A stretch of DNA of 64,000 bases from positions 119,526 through 183,525 of the forward strand of contig NZ_JBFOKR010000010.1 in the NCBI RefSeq assembly GCF_047246645.1, in the 5' to 3' direction. Positions 35,407 to 44,157 of the stretch are shown piece after piece. Both the position numbers and the translations under genes were made by a program. Within the stretch, counting starts at the first letter, position 1; every line of letters begins with the position of its first letter. The notes below the pieces were generated by a model. The model made no database searches, was not told the origin of the DNA, and worked only from the letters and a program-made list of their open reading frames with translations. Source of the stretch: Ferdinandcohnia sp047246645 (lineage in GTDB: Bacteria > Bacillota > Bacilli > Bacillales > Bacillaceae_L).

Positions 35407-35434
35407 CAGAAATTTTAAGGATGGTAAATTACAT

Positions 35435-36154
35435 ATGAAACACAAACTACAGATTTTTGTGCTTTTTCTGTCTACATTGATGCTTTCTGGGTGTTTATAT
35501 CCAAATGATCAGTTAAAGCAAAATCAAGTGCCATATCAGGACCAGATAGCATCTGTACAATCTGCTATAAATCAATATAAACAGGATAATAATGGGTTAT
35601 TACCAATTAAAAATAGAGATATGGAAACTCCTATCTATCAGAAATACCCAATCGACTTCAACAAAATTACCCCTCGGTACTTAGCTGAACCACCTGGTAA
35701 TGCATACGAAAGTGGAGGAGTCTTTATTTACGTATTAGTTGATGTCGAAACAAATCCGACTGTTAAACTTTTAGATTTACGAATTTCAGAGAAGATAAGT
35801 GAATTAACATTACGAGTTGAAATGTATCGTTCTTCAAATGGGTATCCACCTTTCAAGGACCAAATTAACACAGATGTTTTTACATTAGATTATAGTAAAC
35901 TAGGGTTGAAAGAAGAACAGTATGTTGTTAGCCCATTTACAGGAAACAATCTTCCGTTGGTTATTTCAAATACAAATGAGATTTTTGTAGATTACAGAAT
36001 GGATTTATATGACTACTTATCTAAATATACGAATACATATAATATGGGTGACGATATTCGTAATATTTTAGTAGAAAATTCTATGTTTGTCCCGACAAAT
36101 TCACTGCCATATACAATAGATAATAAAAAGGAACCAATTTTTTTAAATAAATAA
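35435..36154 (+). CDS. yphF: Lipoprotein YphF
   Basis: 239 aa, lipid-anchored protein with signal peptide and lipobox MLSGC (Cys at residue 20). The mature part has repeated DYSKLGLKE and QYVVSPFTG type segments and no enzyme motif I recognise. It lies 28 nt after yphE. In B. subtilis, YphF is near spoIVA and of unknown function. The ATG is preceded by AAGGATGG. Confidence 0.85.
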   Translation: MKHKLQIFVLFLSTLMLSGCLYPNDQLKQNQVPYQDQIASVQSAINQYKQDNNGLLPIKNRDMETPIYQKYPIDFNKITPRYLAEPPGNAYESGGVFIYVLVDVETNPTVKLLDLRISEKISELTLRVEMYRSSNGYPPFKDQINTDVFTLDYSKLGLKEEQYVVSPFTGNNLPLVISNTNEIFVDYRMDLYDYLSKYTNTYNMGDDIRNILVENSMFVPTNSLPYTIDNKKEPIFLNK

Positions 36155-36160
36155 GTCATG

Positions 36161-36203
36161 AACCCTTCTTTTAGGAATAAACTCTAAAAGAAGGGTTTTT
36201 TAT
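36161..36203 (+). terminator. Terminator after yphF
   Basis: Long stem AACCCTTCTTTTAG and its near-complement, followed by a T-run. Confidence 0.9.
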
Positions 36204-36397
36204 TCTGTAAGTTGTTGTTCAAAAGTGAAGGGATATAACGGCCAGATTGTTGTAAACCAGTTAGGGCCGTACTAGAGTTCAGTCAACTAGGGAAGAAACA
36301 GTTGTATCAAACTTCAGCATACACTCTACTATCTCCATTTTCTGAACACGCTCTAGGGTTACATATTATTCTGGGGGGAATTTTTTTCTAGAAGTAG

Positions 36398-36439
36398 TCA
36401 TAATTATTTAGGACAACGTCATACAAATATAATGTCCTA
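36398..36439 (+). promoter_or_regulatory. spoIVA: Putative sigma-E promoter of spoIVA with overlapping inverted repeat
   Basis: TCATAATT (36398-36405) and CATACAAAT (36420-36428) are spaced like the -35 and -10 of mother-cell sigma-E promoters, about 70 nt before spoIVA. The -10 lies between the arms of a 7-bp inverted repeat, TAGGACA (36409-36415) / TGTCCTA (36433-36439), which might be a regulator site. Confidence 0.55.
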
Positions 36440-36498
36440 GAATATGAAGTAAAACGGATAAAATTATCCCAAGAACTCTAAAATCAGGAGGGGATCAC

Positions 36499-37977
36499 TT
36501 GGAAAAGGTAGATATTTTCAAAGATATCGCTGAGCGCACTGGTGGCGATATTTATTTAGGGGTCGTTGGTGCAGTTAGAACAGGCAAATCTACTTTCATA
36601 AAAAAATTCATGGAGTTAGTAGTATTACCGAATATTGGTAATGAAGCTGATAAAGCACGGGCACAAGACGAATTACCTCAAAGTGCTGCAGGTAGAACAA
36701 TAATGACGACTGAGCCAAAATTTGTACCGAATCAAGCTGTCTCTGTACATGTGGAGGAAGGTCTAGATGTAAACATTCGATTAGTTGATTGTGTGGGGTA
36801 CACAGTACCTGGCGCAAAAGGGTATGAAGATGAAAATGGGCCTCGTATGATTAATACTCCATGGTATGAGGAGCCAATACCATTTCATGAAGCAGCTGAA
36901 ATTGGTACTAGAAAAGTAATTCAAGAGCACTCTACTATCGGTGTAGTTGTAACAACTGATGGATCAATTGGGGAAATACCTCGCAGCGATTATATTGAAG
37001 CAGAAGAGAGAGTCATAGAAGAACTTAAAGAGGTTGGAAAACCATTTATCATGGTTATCAATACAGTTCATCCTCATCACCCGGAAACTGAAGCGTTGCG
37101 TCAAAAGTTAAATGAGAAATATGATATACCTGTGTTAGCGATGAGCGTAGAAAGCATGCGCGATGGAGATGTATACAATGTCCTTCGTGAAGCGCTTTAT
37201 GAGTTCCCGGTATTAGAAGTAAATGTGAATCTACCAAGCTGGGTAATGGTATTAAGAGAAGACCATTGGTTAAGAGAAAGCTATCAGGATGCAGTAAAAG
37301 ACACTGTTCAAGATATTAAACGTTTACGTGATGTAGACCGTGTCGTTGGACAGTTCAGTGAATATGACTTTATCGACCAAGCAAGCTTGGCTGGAATCGA
37401 AATGGGTCAAGGAGTAGCAGAAATCGATTTATATGCTCCAGATGATCTTTATGACCAGATTCTAAAAGAAGTTGTTGGGGTGGAAATTCGAGGCAAAGAT
37501 CATCTTTTACAACTAATGCAAGATTTTGCTTATGCAAAAGCTGAATACGATCAAGTAGCAGATGCGTTAAAAATGGTTAAACAGACTGGTTACGGTATCG
37601 CGGCACCTGCATTATCAGATATGAGCCTTGATGAGCCAGAAATCATTCGCCAAGGATCTAGATTCGGTGTTCGTTTAAAGGCTGTAGCTCCTTCTATCCA
37701 CATGATAAAGGTAGATGTGGAGTCTGAGTTCGCACCGATTATCGGTACTGAGAAACAAAGTGAAGAACTAGTTCGCTACTTGATGCAAGATTTTGAAGAT
37801 GATCCACTATCAATTTGGAATTCTGATATCTTTGGTAGATCTCTAAGCTCAATTGTACGTGAAGGAATTCAGGCTAAGTTGTCATTAATGCCTGAAAATG
37901 CTCGCTACAAGCTTAAGGAAACACTTGAAAGAATCATTAACGAGGGTTCTGGTGGATTAATTGCTATCATATTATAG
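36499..37977 (+). CDS. spoIVA: Stage IV sporulation protein A, SpoIVA
   Basis: 492 aa ATPase that polymerises on the forespore surface and forms the base of the spore coat. The P-loop is GAVRTGKST near residue 25, and there are TRAFAC-GTPase-like follow-on motifs (LVDCVGYTVPGA; VINTVHPHHPE), a middle domain and the conserved C-terminus ending SGGLIAIIL needed for anchoring via SpoVM. Length matches B. subtilis exactly. The start is TTG with AGGAGGGG upstream. Confidence 0.97.
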   Translation: MEKVDIFKDIAERTGGDIYLGVVGAVRTGKSTFIKKFMELVVLPNIGNEADKARAQDELPQSAAGRTIMTTEPKFVPNQAVSVHVEEGLDVNIRLVDCVGYTVPGAKGYEDENGPRMINTPWYEEPIPFHEAAEIGTRKVIQEHSTIGVVVTTDGSIGEIPRSDYIEAEERVIEELKEVGKPFIMVINTVHPHHPETEALRQKLNEKYDIPVLAMSVESMRDGDVYNVLREALYEFPVLEVNVNLPSWVMVLREDHWLRESYQDAVKDTVQDIKRLRDVDRVVGQFSEYDFIDQASLAGIEMGQGVAEIDLYAPDDLYDQILKEVVGVEIRGKDHLLQLMQDFAYAKAEYDQVADALKMVKQTGYGIAAPALSDMSLDEPEIIRQGSRFGVRLKAVAPSIHMIKVDVESEFAPIIGTEKQSEELVRYLMQDFEDDPLSIWNSDIFGRSLSSIVREGIQAKLSLMPENARYKLKETLERIINEGSGGLIAIIL

Positions 37978-37981
37978 GATG

Positions 37982-38008
37982 GAGACTCCTCATGAGGAGT
38001 CTTTTTTT
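37982..38008 (+). terminator. Terminator after spoIVA
   Basis: Stem AGACTCCTCA / TGAGGAGTCT with T-run. Confidence 0.88.
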
Positions 38009-38056
38009 GTTGCTCCTTAGAATGAATTATACGATATGGCTAACTTGTGATTAGGA

Positions 38057-38175
38057 TTTCCAGTGCAAGCAGCTAGTTCAGTTCACCCAGGGCGCTTGCG
38101 CTTTTAGGAGTAGACTATAAGTTTCCCCGCATTCCAAGGGTCGTGCCTTCAGATTTCACCTTATAGACTTTCACA
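38057..38175. repeat. Remnant of a mosaic element between spoIVA and hbs
   Basis: Contains TTCCAGTGCAAG, then AGGGCGCTTGCGCTTTT, the same end signature as the copies at 29.5 and 35.1 kb, and CAGATTTCACCTTATAGAC, resembling the TTTCACCTTA tail at 35.15 and 57.91 kb. The middle modules are missing. The rest of this 458-nt gap holds the hbs promoter. Confidence 0.55.
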
Positions 38176-38296
38176 AAAAAAGCCTATGATACCGGGTGCT
38201 TGCTATGCAGATGTCAGTTGTGATAAGCTTTTACAAGAAAAATGTTGGTTTTATGGACAATTATTCCTAAATAGGTAAGATTTCTGTTGAAATATA

Positions 38297-38325
38297 TTGA
38301 ATTTTGTCTAAATATCGTTTATTAT
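38297..38325 (+). promoter_or_regulatory. hbs: Sigma-A-type promoter for hbs
   Basis: TTGAAT (38297-38302), 17-nt spacer, TATTAT (38320-38325), about 110 nt before hbs. Confidence 0.55.
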
Positions 38326-38435
38326 AAGGCATGTTAGCAGTTAGTTAACATAGAAGCAGCTTGTTAAAAGTAAAATCTTTTAAAAACTCATTCTTATATG
38401 ATTTGTAATATTCTTTTTGGGAGGAGGTGAATGTC

Positions 38436-38708
38436 ATGAACAAAACAGAATTAGTAAATGCTGTATCTGAGAGCGCTGAACTTTCAAAGAAAGATGCAAC
38501 AAAAGCTGTTGATGCAGTTTTTGATTCAATTCTTGAAGCACTTAAAGGTGGAGACAAAGTTCAGTTAATCGGTTTTGGTAACTTCGAAGTACGTGAACGT
38601 GCTGCTCGTAAAGGACGTAACCCACAAACAGGTGAAGAAATTGAAATTGCTGCTAGCAAGGTTCCTGCATTTAAACCAGGTAAAGCTCTTAAAGATGCAG
38701 TAAAATAA
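38436..38708 (+). CDS. hbs: DNA-binding protein HU (HBsu)
   Basis: 90 aa nucleoid protein. The signature GFGNFEVRERAARKGRNPQTG lies across the DNA-binding beta arm, with the typical N-terminus MNKTELVNAVSE. It bends DNA without sequence specificity and is essential in B. subtilis. The ATG follows GGGAGGAGGTGA; an in-frame GTG inside that ribosome site is rejected. Monocistronic with its own terminator. Confidence 0.97.
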   Translation: MNKTELVNAVSESAELSKKDATKAVDAVFDSILEALKGGDKVQLIGFGNFEVRERAARKGRNPQTGEEIEIAASKVPAFKPGKALKDAVK

Positions 38709-38739
38709 TTTTACATACGTTTGTTATGTGAGGTATAAC

Positions 38740-38771
38740 AAAAAGGGGTCGTATATTACGGCTCTTTTTTT
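38740..38771 (+). terminator. Terminator after hbs
   Basis: Stem AAAAGGGGTCGT / ACGGCTCTTTT with G-T pairs and a run of T. Confidence 0.8.
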
Positions 38772-38918
38772 GTACTCACCTTTATACATTATTAGAGATG
38801 TCAAATTGTGTTTTCCACATATTCATTCATATAAGTTATATAATCTATAAATTGATTAAAATAGAAAAGGCTATTAACGTAACATAAAATGATCAAGCTG
38901 GAAATTAGGGGGCAAATC

Positions 38919-39485
38919 ATGACTTCCATTAACTTTGAAAAAATTGAACAAGCTGTAAAAATGATTTTAGAAGCAATCGGAGAAGATCCTAATCGTGAGG
39001 GTTTGCTAGATACACCGAAGCGAGTAGCAAAGATGTATGGAGAAGTATTTTCGGGTTTAAAAGACGATCCTAAAGAATACTTTCAAACGATCTTCGGAGA
39101 AGAGCATGAAGAATTAGTGTTGGTTAAGGATATACCATTTTTCTCAATGTGCGAGCATCATCTTGTACCGTTTTATGGGCATGCTCATGTTGCTTACATA
39201 CCCCGGGGCGGAAAAGTAACCGGGTTAAGTAAACTTGCGCGTGCGGTTGAAGCAGTAGCAAAAAGGCCACAATTACAGGAAAGAATTACTTCAACGATTG
39301 CAAATACAATTGTTGAAACACTAGATCCTCATGGTGTGATGGTTGTTATTGAAGCTGAGCATATGTGTATGACAATGAGGGGAGTAAAGAAACCAGGTGC
39401 GAAGACAGTTACTTCTGCTGTAAGAGGTGTACTGCAAAATGATCCTGCTGCACGGAGTGAAGTACTCTCCCTAATAAAAAATTGA
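38919..39485 (+). CDS. folE: GTP cyclohydrolase I FolE (MtrA)
   Basis: 188 aa, first enzyme of folate synthesis: GTP to 7,8-dihydroneopterin triphosphate. The zinc-binding motif MCEHHLVPFYG and the later HMCMTMRG are present, as is the N-terminal GEDPNREGLLDTPKR signature. Translation is taken from the ATG after AGGGGGC; a start ten codons earlier has no ribosome site. Pairing with mtrB is conserved in Bacillus. Confidence 0.95.
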   Translation: MTSINFEKIEQAVKMILEAIGEDPNREGLLDTPKRVAKMYGEVFSGLKDDPKEYFQTIFGEEHEELVLVKDIPFFSMCEHHLVPFYGHAHVAYIPRGGKVTGLSKLARAVEAVAKRPQLQERITSTIANTIVETLDPHGVMVVIEAEHMCMTMRGVKKPGAKTVTSAVRGVLQNDPAARSEVLSLIKN

Positions 39486-39589
39486 CATGGATGTTAAAGT
39501 AGGAGATAGTAGAAATAGGATAGTTTTTGTTAGACTTTAACTTAACTGGAAAAATTCCTTATATAGGTTATACATAGGAGTGAATAAAA

Positions 39590-39820
39590 ATGAGTAGTAA
39601 CGCCAACTCAGATTTTATCGTGATAAAAGCTGTTGAAGATGGAGTTAATGTAATCGGTTTAACAAGAGGCTCTGACACGCGCTTTCATCATTCTGAAAAA
39701 CTGGATAAGGGTGAAGTAATGATCGCTCAATTTACTGAGCATACATCTGCAATTAAAGTTCGAGGGAATGCAATTATCCAAACGACTCATGGAGAAATTA
39801 AATCTGAAGGAAGAAAATAA
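39590..39820 (+). CDS. mtrB: trp RNA-binding attenuation protein TRAP (MtrB)
   Basis: 76 aa, forms an 11-mer ring that, with tryptophan bound, wraps GAG/UAG repeats of RNA. The conserved core SDFIVIKAVEDGVNVIGLTRG and the RNA-contacting KIR region (AIKVRG) are intact, with the Trp-pocket TEHTSAI segment. Its target leader is present about 8 kb downstream before trpE. The 104-nt gap after folE contains several TAG/GAG triplets. Ribosome site TAGGAGTGA. Confidence 0.97.
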   Translation: MSSNANSDFIVIKAVEDGVNVIGLTRGSDTRFHHSEKLDKGEVMIAQFTEHTSAIKVRGNAIIQTTHGEIKSEGRK

Positions 39821-39849
39821 AAAGCAGGTAAATCCTGCTTTTTATTTTT
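39819..39849 (+). terminator. Terminator after mtrB
   Basis: Stem AAAGCAGG / CCTGCTTT with a 5-nt loop and T-run, at the mtrB stop. Confidence 0.87.
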
Positions 39850-40063
39850 GAATGCGCAAAACCAAAGGATGTATGTTATAATTAACGTTGTTTTTAACTT
39901 AATACAGGTCTAGGTATTAACTTAGACGTTAGTATAAAAGCTAAGTCGGAAGTTTTGATTTTTTTCACGAATATCGAAATGTCCTGTGTAAACAAACCGG
40001 GGCGCATTTGATTGTAAAGATAGAGAACAATAGAGATATAAACTTTAAATTGGGGAAACAAGG

Positions 40064-40903
40064 GTGATTGATTTGCAAGACATCAAGAACATTATTGCTG
40101 ATCTAAAGGAACTAATCGAGGGAAAGTTAAAACATTCCTATCTAGAAAAGTATATTGATGCACCGCATATAGATGAGGATAGAATCTTGCTGTTATATTC
40201 GATATACGAGGATTTAAAATTACCTAAAGAACAGCTAGAAAATTATATAGTAACAACAATGCTTGTCCATCAAGCTTTAGAAACCCATGAAACCGTCCCC
40301 AATCAAAATAAATCAGGTGAATACTTGCGAAATCAACAATTAAAAGTATTAGCTGGAGATTACTTTAGCGGCTTATATTATTATTTTTTAGCTCAGACAA
40401 GGGATATAGAGTTGATTCGTACTTTGGCAGAAGGTATAAAAGAGGTTAATGAATCAAAAATATATTTGTACCAAAAGGATAATGAGCAAGTTAACAAGTT
40501 ATTTTCCTGTATAGAAAACATAGAGACTGCAATTATTCGTAAAATAGTTGAAAAATACGAAATGAAAAAGTGGTTTGAGATCTCAAGTGCATTCTTACTA
40601 TTGAAAAGACTAGTACATGAAAGAGAACTCTTTCTACGGTCTGGAACTTCTATTCTTTTTGAATCACTTATTAATATCTTATTTCCTAAACAAGAAGTTC
40701 ACCTTATGCAAGTGAACATGAGTGAGGAACAAGAAGAAATACTAATTCGAGAATTCGAACGCCAACTTGATAATGTTATTTGTAGAGTCGAGAAAGTAGT
40801 GAATTCCAACGTAAAGATTAACGAATTACTAAAAACTAGGATGACGGAAATTCTACGGGCAAGTTCTAGTATCACTATGAATAAGATTGTGGAAGAAGGG
40901 TAA
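40064..40903 (+). CDS. hepS: Heptaprenyl diphosphate synthase component 1 HepS
   Basis: 279 aa, catalytically inactive small subunit of the heterodimeric synthase that makes the C35 side chain of menaquinone-7. It lacks DDxxD motifs, as usual for this subunit, and is mostly helical. GTG start; a TTG three codons later is an alternative. Third gene in the conserved hepS-menG-hepT cluster. The 215-nt leader has a -10-like TTATAAT and the sequence GGCGCATTTGATTG seen also before gudB. Confidence 0.88.
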   Translation: MIDLQDIKNIIADLKELIEGKLKHSYLEKYIDAPHIDEDRILLLYSIYEDLKLPKEQLENYIVTTMLVHQALETHETVPNQNKSGEYLRNQQLKVLAGDYFSGLYYYFLAQTRDIELIRTLAEGIKEVNESKIYLYQKDNEQVNKLFSCIENIETAIIRKIVEKYEMKKWFEISSAFLLLKRLVHERELFLRSGTSILFESLINILFPKQEVHLMQVNMSEEQEEILIREFERQLDNVICRVEKVVNSNVKINELLKTRMTEILRASSSITMNKIVEEG

Positions 40904-40905
40904 TC

Positions 40906-41610
40906 ATGCAGCAATCGAAAGAACAACGTGTACACCACGTATTTGAAAAAATTTATAAAAACTATGATAAAATGAATTCTGTTATTAGCTTTCAACAACA
41001 TAAAGCTTGGCGAAAAGATACGATGAAAAAAATGTCTGTAAAACCGGGCTCTGCTGCTTTAGACCTTTGTTGTGGTACTGCAGATTGGACGATAGCTTTA
41101 GCTGACGCAGTAGGACCTACGGGGAAAGTTGTTGGGCTTGATTTTAGCAAGAATATGCTGAAAATAGGGCAGGAAAAGGTTTCAAGCTTAAAACTTGACC
41201 AAGTTACATTAGTTCATGGCAATGCGATGGATTTACCTTTTGAGGATAATTCATTTGATTATGTAACAATTGGGTTTGGTCTTAGAAATGTACCAGATTA
41301 CATGCAGGTGCTTAAAGAAATGTATCGAGTTGTAAAACCTGGAGGTAAAGTTGTCTGTTTAGAGACATCCCAACCGACAATGATTGGTTTTAAACAATTA
41401 TACTACTTCTATTTCCGTTTTATCATGCCTGTATTTGGAAAGCTGTTTGCCAAAAGTTATGAAGAGTATTCCTGGTTACAGGAATCAGCAAGAGATTTTC
41501 CAGGTATGAAAGAATTAGCACTTATGTTCGAAGAAGCCGGTTTTACAAATATTCAAGTCAAACCTTATACATTTGGTGTTGCTGCAATGCACCTTGGATA
41601 TAAAAAGTAG
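40906..41610 (+). CDS. menG: Demethylmenaquinone methyltransferase MenG (UbiE family)
   Basis: 234 aa, S-adenosylmethionine-dependent, last step of menaquinone synthesis. The SAM motif LDLCCGTADWTIAL and UbiE signatures (YDKMNSVISFQQHKAWR; GFGLRNVPD) are clear. It starts two nt after hepS with GAAGGG, so the three genes are coupled. Confidence 0.95.
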   Translation: MQQSKEQRVHHVFEKIYKNYDKMNSVISFQQHKAWRKDTMKKMSVKPGSAALDLCCGTADWTIALADAVGPTGKVVGLDFSKNMLKIGQEKVSSLKLDQVTLVHGNAMDLPFEDNSFDYVTIGFGLRNVPDYMQVLKEMYRVVKPGGKVVCLETSQPTMIGFKQLYYFYFRFIMPVFGKLFAKSYEEYSWLQESARDFPGMKELALMFEEAGFTNIQVKPYTFGVAAMHLGYKK

Positions 41611-41647
41611 TCCTTCATGACATAATTAGTTAAATTAGGTGAAATCA

Positions 41648-42610
41648 ATGAAATTATCAATGATGTATTCGTATTTGAATACAGATTTAGCATTAATAGA
41701 GAAAGAACTAGAAACTACAATCCAAGGTGATCATCCGGTATTAAAGCAAGCTGGACTTCATTTATTGCAGTCAGGTGGAAAACGTTTACGTCCCGTTTTT
41801 GTTCTTTTAGGTGGAAAGTTTGGGAACTATGATATACACGTTATCAAAAATGTTGCAGTGGCCTTAGAACTTATTCATACTGCTTCACTTGTTCATGATG
41901 ATGTAATTGATGATGCTGATTTAAGACGTGGTAGACCGACAATAAAAGCAAAATGGGATAATAAGATTGCAATGTACGCTGGGGATTATATCTTAGGTAG
42001 TTCACTTGAAATTATTACAAAGCTAAGGGATCCTTTGCTGCATCAAATTTTATCTAACACTATTGTTGAAGTTTGTTTAGGAGAAATAGAGCAGATTCAG
42101 GATAAGTATCGGTTTGACCAAAATTTGCGTACGTACTTAAGAAGGATTAAACGTAAAACTGCCTTACTTATTGCTGTTAGCTGCCAATTAGGTGCAATTG
42201 CAGCGGATGTTCCCGAAAAAGTCCATAAAAATCTCTTTTTATTTGGATATTATGTTGGAATGGCATTCCAAATAACTGATGATATTCTAGACTTTACTGG
42301 AACAGAAGAACAGTTGGGTAAACCAGCAGGTAGTGATTTGCTTCAAGGTAACATTACACTTCCCGTTCTATACGCAATGGAAAAGCCTGAATTAAAAGAA
42401 AAAATTATTCAAATATCTGAAAACACTGACCCTGAAGAAATGAAGTCTATTATTACTTCTATTAAGGAATCAGATGCCATTAAAAGGGCAGAAATGTTAA
42501 GTAATTGTTACTTAGCTAAAGCATACAAGGTATTAGAAGATATACCTCCAAATCGAGCACGTAATACACTCCATAATGTTGCTAAATATATAGGCAAAAG
42601 AAAATATTAA
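41648..42610 (+). CDS. hepT: Heptaprenyl diphosphate synthase component 2 HepT
   Basis: 320 aa catalytic subunit. The first Asp-rich motif is in HDDVIDDADLRRGRPT (about residue 84-99) and the second is DDILDFTG (about 210). It condenses isopentenyl diphosphate onto an allylic primer to C35 together with HepS. ATG chosen with TAGGTGA upstream; a GTG three codons earlier lies in that site. Confidence 0.95.
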   Translation: MKLSMMYSYLNTDLALIEKELETTIQGDHPVLKQAGLHLLQSGGKRLRPVFVLLGGKFGNYDIHVIKNVAVALELIHTASLVHDDVIDDADLRRGRPTIKAKWDNKIAMYAGDYILGSSLEIITKLRDPLLHQILSNTIVEVCLGEIEQIQDKYRFDQNLRTYLRRIKRKTALLIAVSCQLGAIAADVPEKVHKNLFLFGYYVGMAFQITDDILDFTGTEEQLGKPAGSDLLQGNITLPVLYAMEKPELKEKIIQISENTDPEEMKSIITSIKESDAIKRAEMLSNCYLAKAYKVLEDIPPNRARNTLHNVAKYIGKRKY

Positions 42611-42716
42611 GAAAATAATTAATTGGTAAGTTGATAACCAATCAAAATAGTGTTACTATTTTGATTGGTTGGTCAAAAATCAACCATCATACATACTTAG
42701 TGGGGTGGAGAGTTTT

Positions 42717-43163
42717 ATGGAAAAAACATTTTTAATGGTCAAGCCTGACGGTGTGCAACGCCAATTAATAGGGGAAGTTGTATCACGTTTTGAAAGAAAG
42801 GGCTTTCAATTAGTGGGTGCAAAATTAATGTCAATTCCTCGTGAACTTGCAGAGGAGCACTATGGTGAGCATAAAGAGAGACCATTCTTCGGAGAACTTG
42901 TAGACTTCATTACTTCAGGTCCTGTGTTTGCAATGGTTTGGCAAGGTGAAAATGTAATTTCAACTGCTCGTCAAATGATGGGTTCTACAAACCCTAAAGA
43001 TGCTGCACCGGGAACAATCCGTGGTGACTTTGGATTAACTGTAGGAAAAAATGTAATCCACGGTTCAGATTCTCCTGAAAGCGCAGAACGTGAAGTTTCA
43101 CTATTCTTCAACTCTGAAGAAGTTGTTGCGTATGATAAGTTAATTAATAACTGGATTTACTAA
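42717..43163 (+). CDS. ndk: Nucleoside diphosphate kinase Ndk
   Basis: 148 aa, balances nucleoside triphosphates by phosphotransfer through a histidine; the active site is NVIHGSDSPESAERE (His near residue 115). N-terminus MEKTFLMVKPDGVQR is typical. ATG selected because GGGGTGGAG precedes it; a longer frame from an upstream GTG/TTG is not credible. The short gap after hepT contains a small inverted repeat CAATCAAAATAG / TATTTTGATTG. Confidence 0.96.
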   Translation: MEKTFLMVKPDGVQRQLIGEVVSRFERKGFQLVGAKLMSIPRELAEEHYGEHKERPFFGELVDFITSGPVFAMVWQGENVISTARQMMGSTNPKDAAPGTIRGDFGLTVGKNVIHGSDSPESAEREVSLFFNSEEVVAYDKLINNWIY

Positions 43164-43170
43164 TTTTTTT

Positions 43171-43199
43171 GGCCAGCTCTCTAATGAGCTGGTTTTTTC
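43171..43199 (+). terminator. Terminator after ndk
   Basis: Stem CCAGCTC / GAGCTGG with a 6-nt loop and T-run. Confidence 0.88.
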
Positions 43200-43284
43200 T
43201 AAAGTTAGCAAACTTCTAAGAACAGATTTTTTTAGTTGTATCTCTAACGAACCACTAAACGTATGATTGACAGAGGAGATAATG

Positions 43285-44058
43285 ATGGACTCAGATTATC
43301 AAAAGTTTATATTACAAATAAAGAAAAAAAACGGAATAGATTTAGCGCTATATAAAGAAGCTCAAATGATGAGAAGGTTAACGTCTTTGTATGAAAAAAA
43401 AGGATTCCGTAGTTTTATAGAGTATTTTAAAGCAATTGATAGCAGCCCAGAACTGCTAAACGAATTTTTAGATAGAATGACAATTAATGTATCTGAATTT
43501 TATCGAAATGCAAAACGGTGGGAAGTACTGGAAAATAAAATTTTACCTAATATTCTTCAAGAAAATAAATCGATTAAAGTGTGGAGTGCAGCCTGTTCTG
43601 CAGGTGAGGAGCCCTATACTTTGGCAATGATTTTATCTAAATATGTGCCATTACATAAACTAACTGTATTAGCCACTGATATTGATGATAACATATTAGC
43701 TAGAGCAAAAACTGGTATATACCCGGAACGATCATTACAAGAAGTACCTCCTGAAATGAAACGGAAGTTCTTTACTCAAGAGGGAACATTTTTTAAAGTG
43801 AATGATGAAATAAAAAAAGCCGTAACTTTTAAAAAGCATAACCTGCTAGCCGATCCGTTTGGAGCAAACTTTGATTTAATTGTGTGCCGAAATGTATTAA
43901 TTTACTTTACTGAGGATGCTAAAAATCTCGTATATACTAAATTTAGTAATGCACTAAATAAAAATGGTATCTTTTTTGTAGGGAGTACTGAGCAAATCTT
44001 TAATCCCGGAACCTATGGACTTGAGTCTGAAGACACCTTTTTTTATCGGAAGAAATAG
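43285..44058 (+). CDS. cheR: Chemotaxis protein methyltransferase CheR
   Basis: 257 aa, SAM-dependent methyltransferase that methylates glutamates of chemoreceptors. An N-terminal helical domain (about 1-75) is followed by the catalytic domain with VWSAACSAGEEPYTLAM (SAM site) and NVLIYF. B. subtilis carries cheR in the same place between ndk and aroF(aroC), away from the flagellar operon. Two consecutive ATGs; the second is better spaced from AGAGGAG. Confidence 0.94.
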   Translation: MDSDYQKFILQIKKKNGIDLALYKEAQMMRRLTSLYEKKGFRSFIEYFKAIDSSPELLNEFLDRMTINVSEFYRNAKRWEVLENKILPNILQENKSIKVWSAACSAGEEPYTLAMILSKYVPLHKLTVLATDIDDNILARAKTGIYPERSLQEVPPEMKRKFFTQEGTFFKVNDEIKKAVTFKKHNLLADPFGANFDLIVCRNVLIYFTEDAKNLVYTKFSNALNKNGIFFVGSTEQIFNPGTYGLESEDTFFYRKK

Positions 44059-44157
44059 TTTCTAATTAATTGCTAGATGGCAGCATTATGAAATAAATAA
44101 CACCGCAAAACTTTATTGCTTTTTAATATCTAAGAGGGAATATTAAGTTAGTTAATA

